Shown: positions 32,935 to 44,500, numbered from the stretch's first letter. The stretch is 64,000 nucleotides of DNA from Ottelia alismoides (GCA_037367405.1 JAZKJV010005753.1:868001-932000), one strand, 5' to 3'. A program made the numbers and translations. The notes: generated by a model not told the origin, from the letters alone.

Positions 32935-33230
32935 TTTCACTACAAGAAAATTTATCTGAGATAACAAATAATTTCAGTACTCGTTGTCATATCTCCCGAT
33001 GTTAAGATATCACAACGAATATTCCTCATTGCCAAAAAAATCCTGGGATTTTTACTTGGCAGAACCTAAAAACTTTGTCAATTACCTCTTCGCCCTTTGA
33101 AACAACCTAATTCCCCCCTCGACCCCCTAAACATGCTCGGACTTAACTCACAGATCCTACCATCAATTTTAACTATATTGAAGTCAATTACTTGGGCTAA
33201 ACTTGAGTTAATCTAATCAAAGAAAATTGG

Positions 33231-33659
33231 ATGGTGAATCTTCAATCTATCTCTCACAATGGAACCGGAAGAGGAGCGAGAGGTCGGGGAGGTCCTCGTG
33301 GTAGAGTTGGAGGAGGAGCGGAGGTCGAGAAGGCCCTCGCGGTGGAACTGGAGGAGGATCGAGAGGTCAAAACGGCCCTCGCGATGGAGCTGCGAGAGGT
33401 TGGGGAGGCGCTCGTGGCGGAACTAGAGAAAGATCAAGAGGTCGGGGAGGCCCTCACGGCGGAACTGGAGTATGATCGAGTGGTCGGGGAGGCCATCATG
33501 GTAGAACTGGAGGAGGAGCGGGAGGTCGTGGAGGTAGAGGCTGCCTACACGACGGATCTAGAGGAGGAGGGGGAGGTTGGGGAGGCCCTCGTGGCGGAAC
33601 TAGAGGAGCATATCAAACACATCCTTCCCAGAGGCACTCCATCCCACCTCCACTCCTGA
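33231..33659 (+). CDS. Frame across a 42-bp minisatellite inside the CACTA-like element
   Basis: This frame is open for 142 codons because the repeat unit is 42 bp, a multiple of three, so it stays open in phase. The start is Gly/Arg-rich (GRGARGRGGPRGR) and the rest is a Glu-rich repeat (GEALVAELE-like). A neighbouring frame would read a Gly-Gly-Pro-Arg-Gly pattern instead, which suggests a frameshift within a once RGG-rich sequence, or no coding at all. No family is recognised. Confidence 0.2.
   Translation: MVNLQSISHNGTGRGARGRGGPRGRVGGGAEVEKALAVELEEDREVKTALAMELREVGEALVAELEKDQEVGEALTAELEYDRVVGEAIMVELEEEREVVEVEAAYTTDLEEEGEVGEALVAELEEHIKHILPRGTPSHLHS
33258..33610 (+). repeat. 42-bp minisatellite, about 8 units
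   Basis: The unit is close to gaggtcggggaggccctcgt followed by ggcggaactggaggaggatcga. One unit is shortened by 9 bp and one lengthened by 9 bp, keeping the phase. Related GC-rich words continue at 42113-42240 on the far side of element B, showing that B inserted into or beside this array. Confidence 0.8.
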
Positions 33660-33713
33660 GGATCGCCTCCACCTCGCACGGAGGATTGAGATCTCTTTTC
33701 CAGTTTTGGTCAG

Positions 33714-33754
33714 CATGAAACTTGTAGATCTCGTCAAGATCTACAACTTTCATG
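33714..33754. repeat. Conserved 18-bp-arm stem-loop in element B LTR
   Basis: The arms catgaaacttgtagatct and agatctacaactttcatg pair with one mismatch around a 5-nt loop (cgtca). The same structure is at 39505-39545 and in LTR d at 58854-58894. Confidence 0.8.
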
Positions 33755-35523
33755 TTTTGAGTTTTCTCAAATTCGGCCTCTATAACCTCTAAAAATAAAA
33801 AATATCATCCTAATAATCTGATTGGGCCACGTGGCCCAATCTGGGGGCGCCACGTGGCCCACCTCCTTTGTCTTTTCCGCCTCTCCTACCGACCGTTGGA
33901 TCGGCCTCTTGATCCAACGGCCCAGGCCTCTCCACGTAGCCGCCTTCTCCTAGCCATCAGATCTCCCCTGCGCTTCATCCTCACCATCCCTTAGCGCCGC
34001 TCCCACAGCTTGACACGTGGCGCGCTGTGCGCCCTTTGATGGCACCCCGGATCTCTCATCTTGGCCGCTGCTCCCACTTATTCCCTCTACCGTTCGATCA
34101 TCTCCCACTCACCATCATCACCGTCCGCCGGCGCGCACACCTTAGTTTGACACATGGCGCTTCCATCTGCCTTCGATTCGCATCGCCCAGATCTTATCTA
34201 CGCCGCTCTTCAGCGCTCAAGTGGAAATCGTTGGATCTCCAGATCCAACGGTCAGGCCCCGTCGTCTACCTCCAAACCCTCTTCTCTCTCCCACGATCCA
34301 CCTCGCGCAACCCGTCCACCCTTCCCATTTTCACCAACACATCTGACCTCTTCTCCTCTCGCCAACCACCTCCTGGTCTTCCCCCATCTTCCCTCTACTC
34401 CGCGCATACCTCCACGATCCACGTCGTCTTCCCAGCCGTCCCACATTCCCCTCGCAAACCCACGTCGCCACTACCACTTCCGCCGAGCTCCCCCTTCAAA
34501 TACACCGGTCCCACGCCCTTTTTCCGGTGTCCGCCTTTACACGGGGGCTCGCCCAGCCCTCCGCCACCTCCCAGTGACAGGGGGAGGTGGCCGGATCGAG
34601 CGAAGACGACGACGCCCCCTGGTGAGACCCTCCGCCTTCGACGGTGGAGCTGCGGCGCCCTATCGCCGCCCGAGCTCGCTGGGACGGCCGGCCAGCACGT
34701 GCGAAGACCCCGAGCTCCTCTCCGAGCTCAAGCCCAGGCCACTTCCTCCGCCCGATCACCGGTAAGTTCTCTCTTCCTCCTTTGACTTTTTCTTCTTTTT
34801 CTCTGCTTTAATTAGGCTCCTCCGGTCAACTTCGCCCTCCATTCACATCTTCAAAAGCTCCGCCACACTCCCCCCTTCATCACGCATCGCTCTGACCATG
34901 CTCCCCTTCTTCCATACCCCCCATCGCCTCTGACCACCTCCTCCGCTCTAGCGATGGAGGAGCACCGAGCTCCTCGCTCCCTTCGCCCCTACGAGCTCCC
35001 ACATCACCTCGCGCACACACAGTTACGCTTCGGCTATGGGTACTAACCTTGCAGGTGACCTGTATGTCAAATGGCCGGAGCCTCGCCGGGCCCATCTTCG
35101 CAACTGTCGTTCTCGACATTGGAGCCCCGGCGACCTGAGCTGAGCTACCAGAAGCCTCGCCCGAGCTCCAAGCTTCATCGACCGACCTTCAGAAGCTTCG
35201 GGCGATGACCACCGGGTCCAGGACAGAGCAGCGGAGGAGGGGGTCCTTCGCCGGAGCCCAGAATGCGCCACCAGCCTTCGGCCGAGGGAGAAGAGCAGCC
35301 ACCGTTGGATGGTCCACCCCCGGTGACCATCCAACGGTCCAGATGGAGCCGCGTCCTCGCCTTCATAAGCCCTTGGATCATCCCCATCCAACGGCCTCCA
35401 ACAGGCCACGCGTCAATACCAGAGTGCCCCCGAGCCTTCACCAAGCCTGCTAGAGCTTCGGACCACCCGAGCCTAGCCGAAGCAGCAACCAAGCCTCTGC
35501 CGAGTCTCCTTCCGAGCCTAGGT

Positions 35524-35544
35524 AGCACGTGTCTCGCACGTGCT
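35524..35544. promoter_or_regulatory. Paired CACGTG boxes within a palindrome (element B 5' LTR)
   Basis: CACGTG occurs at 35526-35531 and 35537-35542 with 5-bp spacing (tctcg), and the flanks extend the symmetry (gtagcacgtg and cacgtgctac). The 3' LTR copy is at 41316-41332. G-box function is inferred. Confidence 0.5.
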
Positions 35545-36324
35545 ACTCTGGGTAAATTGCAGAGCCGCCCTCAAACTTCTCCGAATTTGCAAAAAGGTCC
35601 CCGCGCTTATGGTTAATTTACAGGGAAGGCCTTAGAACTTATTTTATTTTCATTTTAGTCCTTCCCAGGGACCTTTTTGTAGTTATCATTTCATGTTTTC
35701 TTGCATTTATGCCCCTGTCTTCTTTTATGCCTATCTTGAGCTATATAGCTCCAATCGAGTTGATTTCATTTTCATTTTGAAGCTTCTCTCATTCTCTTTA
35801 TTATGGCTGGCTTTAAGTTTAAATTTGACACTATGAACTATGGTGTATTATCTTAGCATCTAAGTGTCCTGTTTTATTTGTTGGCCCTGCCTACTTGCTT
35901 AATGAGTGTAGAATGCTTCTTAATGTTAACTCAGTTTAACTCGCATTTTTTATGGCTCAAGTGACTATAATTTTGGGGCATATCATTCGCTTTGCATGGC
36001 ATTTATTTGCATAAAAAAATGTTTAAAAAAATGCATGTTTAATTTTAATGCATTGTTGTGTCTCTGCATGTTTTGACCTATGTGCTTTAATTCAACACTT
36101 AATTAAATACACTTAAGTCCGATTAATACGAGAGAGGCTCGTGTCCCTGAGTTCGACCTTGGTTTCTTGCCAAGTAAAAATAAATAACGATCATCTCATT
36201 TTGATTTATTATCGCATATCTTCAAATGACTTGATCTTTTGATGACCAAAATCGGCCTGACTGCTACGACATTTCCAAGTGCTAATTTAGCATTATTAAA
36301 GGGGCGATTTTGCGACTCATCAAA

Positions 36325-36342
36325 TGGCGTCGTTGCCGGGGA
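36325..36342 (+). promoter_or_regulatory. Primer binding site of element B (tRNA-Asp)
   Basis: tggcgtcgttgccgggga is complementary to the 3' end of tRNA-Asp with one C-to-T mismatch, 2 nt after the LTR. Confidence 0.88.
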
Positions 36343-37445
36343 CATGGCTCATTTCTTTTATTTTTTGGATTTTTGTGTGTTTAATTTAGTATTTCTTTTT
36401 ATAGGTCAAATGATCATATATTTTGTATATAAAATTTTTTTCTTCCTTATTTGATATCCAACTATTGTTTTTGTGGCAGGGACATTGATGGATCAAGGAG
36501 GCGAGGAGCAGGATACTCCCCGCTGTGAGGAGCCGCAGGAGCATGCTTGGAGCAAAGGAAAAAAATGTCTCGCACTTTTTGTTGCATTATATTTTTAATA
36601 ATTCGTCTTTTACAGCGGTCTTCGATCGAAGACTCGCGTATGTAATCGAACGATCATGGTTGTGTGGGGATCGTCCCCACTTGAGTGTCGATCTAGGACT
36701 AGGCACGCAGCTCTCCGAGCTCGTTTTAATTTTTCCATATTTTTACGTGCTTGATCGTAGGTAGGACACACTAATTTCTATACGCACATAATCTCGCATC
36801 ACGTAGCTAAAAATCAATGAAGATTAATCACCGCTAATAGATGCATGATTAGGTGCGGCTTTGTCGACTTGCATACATGTTGGATTTGGTTTTCAAAATA
36901 GCCGCCGTTTTTACGTGTTTTTGTCAAATCACTGCATGATTTCTCGCTTAGCCTAGATCGCGGTTTCTTCGAATACTTGTTTTTTCTCGACTTTCATTTC
37001 CTAGCGTGATCACCTAGGATTAATGGAAAATGGAATGAACGGTAGCCGATGACTTCTTGATTTTGTGCTAACCATAATTCAGTGATAACCTAAAATAAAA
37101 TTGGGACTGTTAATTGCAAGTCAACCAAAAATGGAGTAAAATTCGGTTTTGGGAGAGCAATACCCTCGCTTACGCAATGATTTTCACTTCACTTCTTTTC
37201 TTTGCGTAAAAATCAAATGTTTTATCACCAATAAAATAAACAAGATAATAAACCAACTTTGGTTGGTTTCATGTGTGAGTTGGTGAAACTAAGGGTTTGC
37301 TTGCTTGATTGAGCCTTGTTTGATGTGACACACACCCCAAAACCAAAGACACTCCATTTCATCTCCGAAGATTCAACCGCTCACTTGTGCATCCATCCTT
37401 CTTCTTCGTTCACCTTGGGTCTTTTCCAACATCAATTTTCATCTT
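36343..37445 (+). other. Leader-like part of the element B interior
   Basis: Non-coding. A stretch around 37080-37175 (cctaaaataaaattgggact ... gagagcaataccctcgctta) corresponds to the A leader near 14040-14100. gag and pol, which should follow, are missing. Confidence 0.6.
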
Positions 37446-37482
37446 TATACTTAGTTTAATCTCACCCTAAGTATAGGGGGGA
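37446..37482 (+). repeat. Stem-loop plus G run, copy 1 (element B)
   Basis: tatacttag and ctaagtata pair, followed directly by six G. It is equivalent to 6770-6807 in element A. Confidence 0.75.
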
Positions 37483-37523
37483 CCCAAGTCCCTGTGATTT
37501 CTCTACTCATCTTTTCTTGCCTT

Positions 37524-37558
37524 TATACTTAGGTTATTTCTAACCTAAGTATAGGGGG
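37524..37558 (+). repeat. Stem-loop plus G run, copy 2 (element B)
   Basis: tatacttaggtta and taacctaagtata form a 13-bp stem, followed by five G. Confidence 0.78.
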
Positions 37559-37628
37559 AGCACCTCTTAGATCCCGTATATTTCTCTGTACTTAAATGGA
37601 CCTATGGACTCGTAGCATTTAGTGCTAT

Positions 37629-37660
37629 GAGGACATAGCAAAGTTTAAGGATAGGGGGGT
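37629..37660 (+). repeat. Decoy polypurine tract in element B
   Basis: gaggacatagcaaagtttaa followed by ggata and six G closely copies the true 3' end of the element (gaggacgagcatagtttaag, tata, six G at 39252-39281), 1.62 kb earlier. Confidence 0.7.
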
Positions 37661-39271
37661 ATACCGTATATACAATTTACTTACTTTAGCTAATATCTGA
37701 AAAATTTGAAAAATTTAAAACTTTTTGGCTAAAGTAAAATTCTTTGGACTAAGAGAACTCAAATGATTTCACGGCTTTTCTACACTATGTTACACTATTT
37801 TGATAAAGATAGTTTCGAAAATGATTTGAAAAATGAGTTTTTCTTGTTTTGAAAATTCTTTTTGAAAAATGTTTTTCTTTTATTTGTGTGACATGGTTTT
37901 GAAAATCTTTTATCAAGGAAAGTTGAGTCTAACGTGTGTTTTTAACTTTAAAAACTAAAATCCATAAAAATGAGCAAAATTAAAATAAAAAAAATAATAA
38001 AAAAATGTTTTTGAATGAAGGAGTTGGATTAAACCTCTACTCTTACACTTTCACCCAGGATCTGAAGTGTTCAAGGAAGCTTGATTTATGAGGTCTTTGA
38101 GATTTGCGGTTAACCAACCTTAACCATCAGAGTCTTAGACTTAATCATCCACATTCCCTTAGGTCTCTAGATTTGCATGCTATATTCCATGCTTAGTCTC
38201 AGACAAAGAGAATATGATCAGCACATCACATGCACGACTGCGGTTTTGATTGAGATGAGTTGATTTTTCAGCTGAGGGATTGGGATGAGGAAGTCGAGTT
38301 TGGATTTGATCTAATGATGCTCGAGGATGGGATAAAATCTTTGGAGGCTTCATGAACCCTGAGTGTCAGCAATATTAGCCAGTATGAGAACTTGGTTCTT
38401 ATACTAATCTCTTGATATTGACCTAAGTGCCTGGGTGTGAAAAATAAATAAAAAAAATGTTGATCAGTGTGCGCCAACTCTTGGTAAAAGCAGTGGAGCT
38501 AGCCACAAATTATACAAGTCAATGAAATTCAAAGAAAAGCTCTCATTCACAAAGTTACATATCAAAGAGCTTCCACCAAAGGCGAGCGCTCCCAAACTTT
38601 TCAAAGTGTCCACTTGGACCACCGCTATTAGGACCAGGAGTCGGGCTTGCACCAAAAAAGGGCTCTGCATCGTAAATGCTACAAGTCTGGGTGTAGAAGG
38701 TACGATAGGTACTCAAAAAAGGCACACCCCGATGTACTCCCAGGAAAACAACTGCAGACGACTCCAACTTCTCTTGACGGACGCACTGATCAACACCAAA
38801 AAAATTATGTTGCGTAAAAAAAGGCACTAGAGAGGATCCTTGTTCCAATGAGAGGGAGAGAAGAATTGACACAATCCCATGCCCTCCATTTCTGGCCTGC
38901 CATCCACATTTTCTAAGTCTGACAACTAAAGAGACGGTGGACTGAATGCAAGATTTGATTTATTCCCTAGTGCTGAGGATTGGGTCCTTAGGAGATTTTC
39001 TCGGACCAAGATTTTGGGTGAAGACTTGACTCTACTCTCGAAATTGCAGTCAACACTAAACTTCATATCCTTTAGTTTATATGTACATCAGAGAGAGTCT
39101 AGAGAAATAGAGGAATTGGAAGCCTCTTGATTAAGGCTGGGTTGAACTCTAAAATTTTGGATCTCTGAAGCCGAGTCGACTTGATCAGATTGGATCCTGT
39201 ATTCACATGCACAAGGGGGTTAATCCAACTTAGTCATTCTTTTTGATGCTCGAGGACGAGCATAGTTTAAG
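37661..39271 (+). other. 3' non-coding part of the element B interior
   Basis: It aligns loosely with 4894-6464 of element A (reverse). There is no coding-strand frame of note. On the minus strand a 105-codon frame (38872-38555) is open; it has a non-repetitive, aromatic- and Gly-rich composition without a recognised motif. Antisense frames in this position are known from some Tat-type elements, so it is recorded but not called a gene. Confidence 0.45.
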
Positions 39272-39281
39272 TATAGGGGGG
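39272..39281 (+). promoter_or_regulatory. Polypurine tract of element B
   Basis: tatagggggg abuts the 3' LTR start TGATGAACC, preceded by gaggacgagcatagtttaag. Confidence 0.85.
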
Positions 39282-42112
39282 TGATGAACCTCAATTTCAT
39301 CATATTTATTTTCTATAATTAACCCCCTTGCTTAAAAGTTTGTCAATAAATCACTGTTAATGTCTTATAATTAATAGAGTCCTAAATAAATTAAAAAAAC
39401 CACAAAAAAATGACAAAGCAAAAATTCGTGGTGTTTTTAAAATTAAAAATACCTTCAAAAATATTTCGGGCCCTTGTTTGATCTCTTTTCCAGTTTTGGT
39501 CAACATGAAACTTGTAGATCTCGTCAAGATCTACAACTTTCATGTTTTGAGTTTTCTCAAATTCGGCCTCTATAACCTCTAAAAATCAAAAATATCATCC
39601 TAATAATCTGATTGGGCCACGTGGCCCAATCTGGGGGCGCCACGTGGCCCGCCTCCTTTGTCTTTTCCGCCTCTCCTACCGACCGTTGGATCGACCTCTT
39701 AATCCAACGGCCCAGGCCTCTCCACGTAGCCGCCTTCTCCTAGCCATCAGATCTCCCCCGCGCTTCATCCTCACCATCCCTTAGCGCCGCGCCCACGGCT
39801 TGACATGTGGCGCGCTGTGCGCCCTTTGATGGCACCCCGGATCTCTCATCTTGGCCGCTGCTCCCACTTATTCCCTCTGCCGTTCGATCGTCTCCCACTC
39901 ACCATCATCACCGTCCGCCGGCGCGCACACCTTAGTTTGACACGTGGCGCTTCCATCTGCCTTCGATTCGCATCGCCCAGATCTTATCTACGCCGCTCTT
40001 CAGCGCTCAAGTGGCAACCGTTGGATCTCCGGATCCAATGGTCAGGCCCCGTCATCTACCTCCAGACCCTCTTCTCTCTCCCACGATCCACCTCGCGCAA
40101 CCCGTCCACCCTTCCCATTTTCACCAACACATCTGACCTCTTCTCCTCTCGCCAACCACCTCCTGGTCTTCCCCCATCTTCCCTCTACTCCGCGCATACC
40201 TCCATGATCCACGTCGTCTTCCCAGCCGTCCCACATTCCCCTCGCAAACCCACGTCGCCACTACCACTTCCGCCGAGCTCCCCCTTCAAATACACCGGTC
40301 CCACGCCCTTTTTCCAGTGTCCGCCTTTACACGGGGGCTCGCCCAGCCCTCCGCCACCTCCCAGTGACAGGGGGAGGTGGCCGGATCGAGCGAAGATGAC
40401 GACGCCCCCTGGTGAGACCCTCCGCCTTCGACGGTGGAGCTGCGGCGCCCTATCGCCGCCCGAGCTCGCTGGGACGGCCGCCCAGCACGTGCGAAGACCC
40501 CGAGCTCCTCTCCGAGCTCAAGCCCAGGCCACTTCCTCCGCCCGATCACCGGTAAGTTCTCTCTTCCTCCTTTGACTTTTTCTTCTTTTTCTCTGCTTTA
40601 ATGAGGCTCCTCCGGTCAACTTCGCCCTCCATTCACATCTTCAAAAGCTCCGCCACACTCCCCCCTTCATCGCGCATCGCTCTGACCATGCTCCCCTTCT
40701 TCCATACCCCCCATCGCCTCTGACCACCTCCTCCGCTCTAGCGGCGGAGGAGCACCGAGCTCCTCGCTCCCTTCTCCCCTACGAGCTCCCACATCACCTC
40801 GCGCACACACAGTTACGCTTCGGCTATGGGTACTAACCTTGCAGGTGACCTGTATGTCAAATGGCCGGAGCCTCGCCGGGCCCATCTTCGCAACTGTCGT
40901 TCTCGACATTGGAGCCCCGACGACCTGAGCTGAGCTACCAGAAGCCTCGCCCGAGCTCCAAGCTTCATCGACCGACCTTCAGAAGCTTCGGGCGATGACC
41001 ACCGGGTCCAGGACAGAGCGGCGGAGGAGGGGGTCCTTCGCTGGAGCCCAGAATGCGCCGCCGGCCTTCGGCCGAGGGAGAAGAGCAACCACCGTTGGAT
41101 GGTCCACCCCCAGTGACCATCCAACGGTGCAGATGGAGCCGCGTCGTCGCCTTCATAAGCCCTTGGATCATCCCGATCCAACGGCCTCCAACAGGCCACG
41201 CGTCAATACCAGAGTGCCCCCGAGCCTCCACCAAGCCTGCTAGAGCTTCGGACCACCCGAGCCTAGCCGAAGCAGCAACCAAGCCTTTGCCGAGTCTCCT
41301 TCCGAGCCTAGGTAGCACGTGTCTCGCACGTGCTACTCTGGGTAAATTGCAGAGCCACCCTCAAACTTCTCCAAATTTGCAAAAAGGTCCCCGCGCTTAT
41401 GGTTAATTTACAGGGAAGGCCTCAGAACTTATTTTATTTTCATTTTAGTCCTTCCCAGGGACCTTTTTGTAGTTATCATTTCATGTTTTCTTGCATTTAT
41501 GCCCCTGTCTTCTTTTATGCCTATCTTGAGCTATATAGCTCCAATCGAGTTGATTTCATTTTCATTTTGAAGCTTCTCTCATCCTCTTTATTATGGCTGG
41601 CTTTAAGTTTAAATTTGACACTATGAACTGTGGTGTATTATCTTAGCATCTAAGTGTCCTGTTTTATTTGTTGGCCCTGCCTACTTGCTTAATGAGTGTA
41701 GAATGCTTCTTAATGTTAACTCAGTTTAACTCGCATTTTTTTATGGCTCAAGTGACTATAATTTTGGGGCATATCATTCGCTTTGCATGGCATTTATTTG
41801 CATAAAAAATGTTTAAAAAAATGCATGTTTAATTTTAATGCATTGTTGTGTCTCTGCATGTTTTGACCTATATGCTTTAATTCAACACTTAATTAAATAC
41901 ACTTAAGTCCGATTAATACGAGAGAGGCTCGTGTCCCTGAGTTCGACCTTGGTTTCTTGCCAAGTAAAAATAAATAACGATCATCTCATTTTGATTTATT
42001 ATCGCATATCTTCAAATGACTTGATCTTTTGATGACCAAAATCGGCCTGACTGCTACGACATTTCCATGTGCTAATTTAGCATTATTAAAGGGGCAATTT
42101 TGCGACTCATCA
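39282..42112 (+). repeat. 3' LTR of element B, full length
   Basis: 2831 bp, starting TGATGAACC and ending ACTCATCA. It is the only complete copy of this LTR in the element. It carries the stem-loop at 39505-39545 and a CACGTG pair at 41316-41332. Confidence 0.9.
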
Positions 42113-42806
42113 GAGGGTAGTTCGTGGAGGTGGAGGATGGGGAGGAGGACACCCTCGTGAAGAGCCTGGATAAGGAGGGGGAGGTTAGAGAGGCGAAGAT
42201 TGCCCTTGTGGTGGAGCGGAGGAGGAGAGGGTCATGGAGGAGGGGGGTCGGTGTTGAATGGGTGAGATGCGGAGGAAGGTGAGGGGAATGAGCACTTAAT
42301 GTAATTTTGATAAACAAAATGGGTATAATGTAAAAGAATGAACAGAACTGATCAGTTTCAACAGGTAAATGAATGGAGATTAACCACGAGGTCTGTGGGT
42401 TAAGAGTTAGCAAGTTTACCGGGTCGAGGGGGAGTTAGGTTGTTTCAAATATGGAGGAGGTAATTGGCAAAGTTTATAGGGTCTGTCGGGTAAAAATCTC
42501 AAAAATCTTTTGTACTTATAATTAGCAACAAATGTCGTATTCATTGTCAAAGATTCATATAACAACAGAATTTTCATCTACTAATTTGTTAAAATTTATA
42601 TTTATTGTCGATAAATTTAGCAACAATTAGAATAAAAAGTCAATGATATATGATTCGTTGAAAGGAGTATAGTGACAAATACGATTTTTCATTGCAACTT
42701 TAAAGAAGTAAGCCATGAAAAATATTAATTTTGGTATATTTATCTACAGATATTGCAATGTATATTAAATTATATGTTGCCTTAGGTCAATTTTATTATA
42801 GTGTTT

Positions 42807-42928
42807 GTTGTTAATTTGTAATATAAAAGATAATCTTTCAATGAACGATATCGTCATTATATATTTAACAATAGATGATATAGTAATGACTTTAAAAAAT
42901 GCTACTATAAACAAGCTTTATTGTAGTG
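42807..42928. mobile_element. Possible right end of an outer CACTA-like element
   Basis: Inverted, the end reads CACTACAATAAAGC, and the following bases contain gacgatatcgttc-like subterminal words resembling 32660-32934. This suggests that the inner CACTA-like element inserted into another. The left terminus of the outer element was not found. Confidence 0.3.
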
Positions 42929-44500
42929 TCTTTAAAACAAACCCTAGTATCTTGCTCTTTTACAATGCATAAACAAGATTGCATAGTTAAAGGCGGCTTG
43001 GAATTCAAGGAAGCCTCACAGCATACCAACATAATTTAAGCTTCCTTATCAGGTGATTGGATGTCTTCACGTTTAGCATGTCTATTCTATTACTTTTTTA
43101 GAGTTTTTTAAATCGATAATCCTGAGTAATTTTGTAATTACAATCATAAGCATGCATAATCATGAATTACATGAGAGATCTTGGATAGTCCCTTCGTCTT
43201 GCACTTATAACCTTTTGTTAATTTTGTAGTTAACTCAACAATGTCGTGGGTCAATCTAACCCATGGCCTATCCAATGGCTATTAAAATTTCGTAAAAAAT
43301 AAAAAACCCTTCCATGTTAGATCGAGACTATAATCCCATCATTGGATCGAGAACTATATCTCCACCGAGCACCATCAGATCGAATCGCATACAACCTGAA
43401 GAATCATTCCTCCACATATCAATCTCCTTCCAATCGAGAAGAATATTCTGTTGATGGAGTTGATCGTGGATTTGGGGAAGAACATATCCTCGTCCCCTAT
43501 TGCACATGAGTCATCGAATCTTCCTCTAGGCCCGTCGCCGCACCCTCTCCCGAGGCCGTCACTGCCACCTCCACCCCCTCCAGGTCAGTTGCCCCCCCAC
43601 CCACCCTTCCTATAGGCCCGTCGCCCCCATCCCTAAGGCATGTCGCCCCCTCCCTCCAGGCCACCCCCTCTATGCCATCGCCGCCCCCACCCCACTCTGG
43701 GGCCTCTCAGAGTTCGTTGGGACTCCCGAAAATGAAAAAAACGAAGAAGTAGTCATCTATTATGTCCCTGCAGTAGAACCTACACGCAAGGACGGCATCA
43801 TTGCTGGAGTTCGGTAGTACGACGGTAGTCATGGTGCAGCAATTTTTCCAAGTGGTTGAGAGGTTGGCTGAGGAGGCCGGCAACGCATGGAAATTGTCGT
43901 AGTGGAGTTGCAACTGCATCGGCAACAACAACACAGGGAGGAGGTGGAGGCTAGAAGTTAATCATGTTCTCTTCGTGGCTTTAAGGTGAGATCGGAGGAG
44001 GCGAAGATGAGATACTACAATAAAGAAGGTTTTTGCTGACGGACTTATGGTGACAAATTTGTTGCTTATGATGATGGAAATTCATTTGGTGACAGTTATT
44101 CTGCCACTGAAATGACACCACCAAAACCTTCGTCATCAAAGACTATTGTGACAGAAATTCGTTCACCATAGAGTAATGCGATAGAAAATCCGTTGCACAA
44201 AAATCTTACCGCACATCTATAGAAATAAGCAGTGTCACCTGCATTTATTGCTTGGAGATATCCTAATGGTATCACCGCATCTCTTCAAAACCTTTAAAAA
44301 ACAATTAATAAGAAAAATCCAAGCTTATTTTTAGCAACTATTGCCTAGCACTTGGAAGAGTTGTTTCTCCCCATTTCAAAACGAATCTGCATGTGTTGGG
44401 TATATAGTTGTGCATACCAACAATATATACGTCTACAATATCCATCATACATTAAATATTGACCTACAAGAAACTGCTAACAAAATAATAACAACATATA
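42929..44500. other. Unassigned region with a decayed CACTA-like end
   Basis: At 44013 tactacaataaagaaggttt resembles a CACTA terminus with its first C lost, followed by gctgacgg, gtgacaaat and gtgacag words typical of subterminal repeats. A Pro/Ser-coding GC-rich patch lies at 43500-43740. No partner terminus or convincing frame was found. Confidence 0.25.

Larger units (their letters stand above)
33690..36322 (+). repeat. 5' LTR of element B, 5'-truncated
   Basis: Its 2633 bp match 39481-42112; the counterpart of 39282-39480 is absent. It carries a GC-rich block with long fortuitous frames (34027-34785 and others), a stem-loop at 33714-33754, repeated ccgttggatc dyads, and a CACGTG pair at 35526-35542. 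It ends ...gactcatca. Confidence 0.88.
33690..42112 (+). mobile_element. Element B: non-autonomous Athila/Tat-like LTR retrotransposon (LARD-like)
   Basis: 5' LTR 33690-36322, PBS 36325-36342, interior 36343-39271, polypurine tract 39272-39281, 3' LTR 39282-42112. The interior is about 2.9 kb and has no gag-pol. It reads as an A-type leader joined to an A-type 3' non-coding region. The LTRs differ by roughly 1-2 percent by eye, so it is older than element A. The 5' LTR lacks its first 199 bp, so no target duplication can be tested. It sits inside the CACTA-like element. Mobilisation would need proteins supplied by a relative. Confidence 0.88.
32938..42803. mobile_element. CACTA-like DNA transposon, non-autonomous, split by element B
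   Basis: The left end reads CACTACAAGAAAATTTATCT and the right end, inverted, reads CACTATAATAAAATTGACCT. Flanks ttt (32935-32937) and ttt (42804-42806) fit the 3-bp target duplication of this superfamily. Inverted similarity extends inward: the blocks gtcaattacctcttc and aacaacctaattcccccctcgaccc (33077-33125) match the reverse complement of about 42420-42480. With element B removed it is about 1.44 kb. No transposase is visible. Confidence 0.65.

Noticed and set aside
34027..34785. 252-codon plus-strand frame in the element B LTR, with a 256-codon partner at 39805-40575
   Set aside because: It lies in the GC-rich LTR block, has Pro/Ser/Arg low-complexity composition, and overlapping frames are open on both strands.
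42113..42413. Target duplication for element B
   Set aside because: The 5' LTR is truncated, so the left insertion edge is gone. The bases at 33685-33689 and 42113-42117 do not match.
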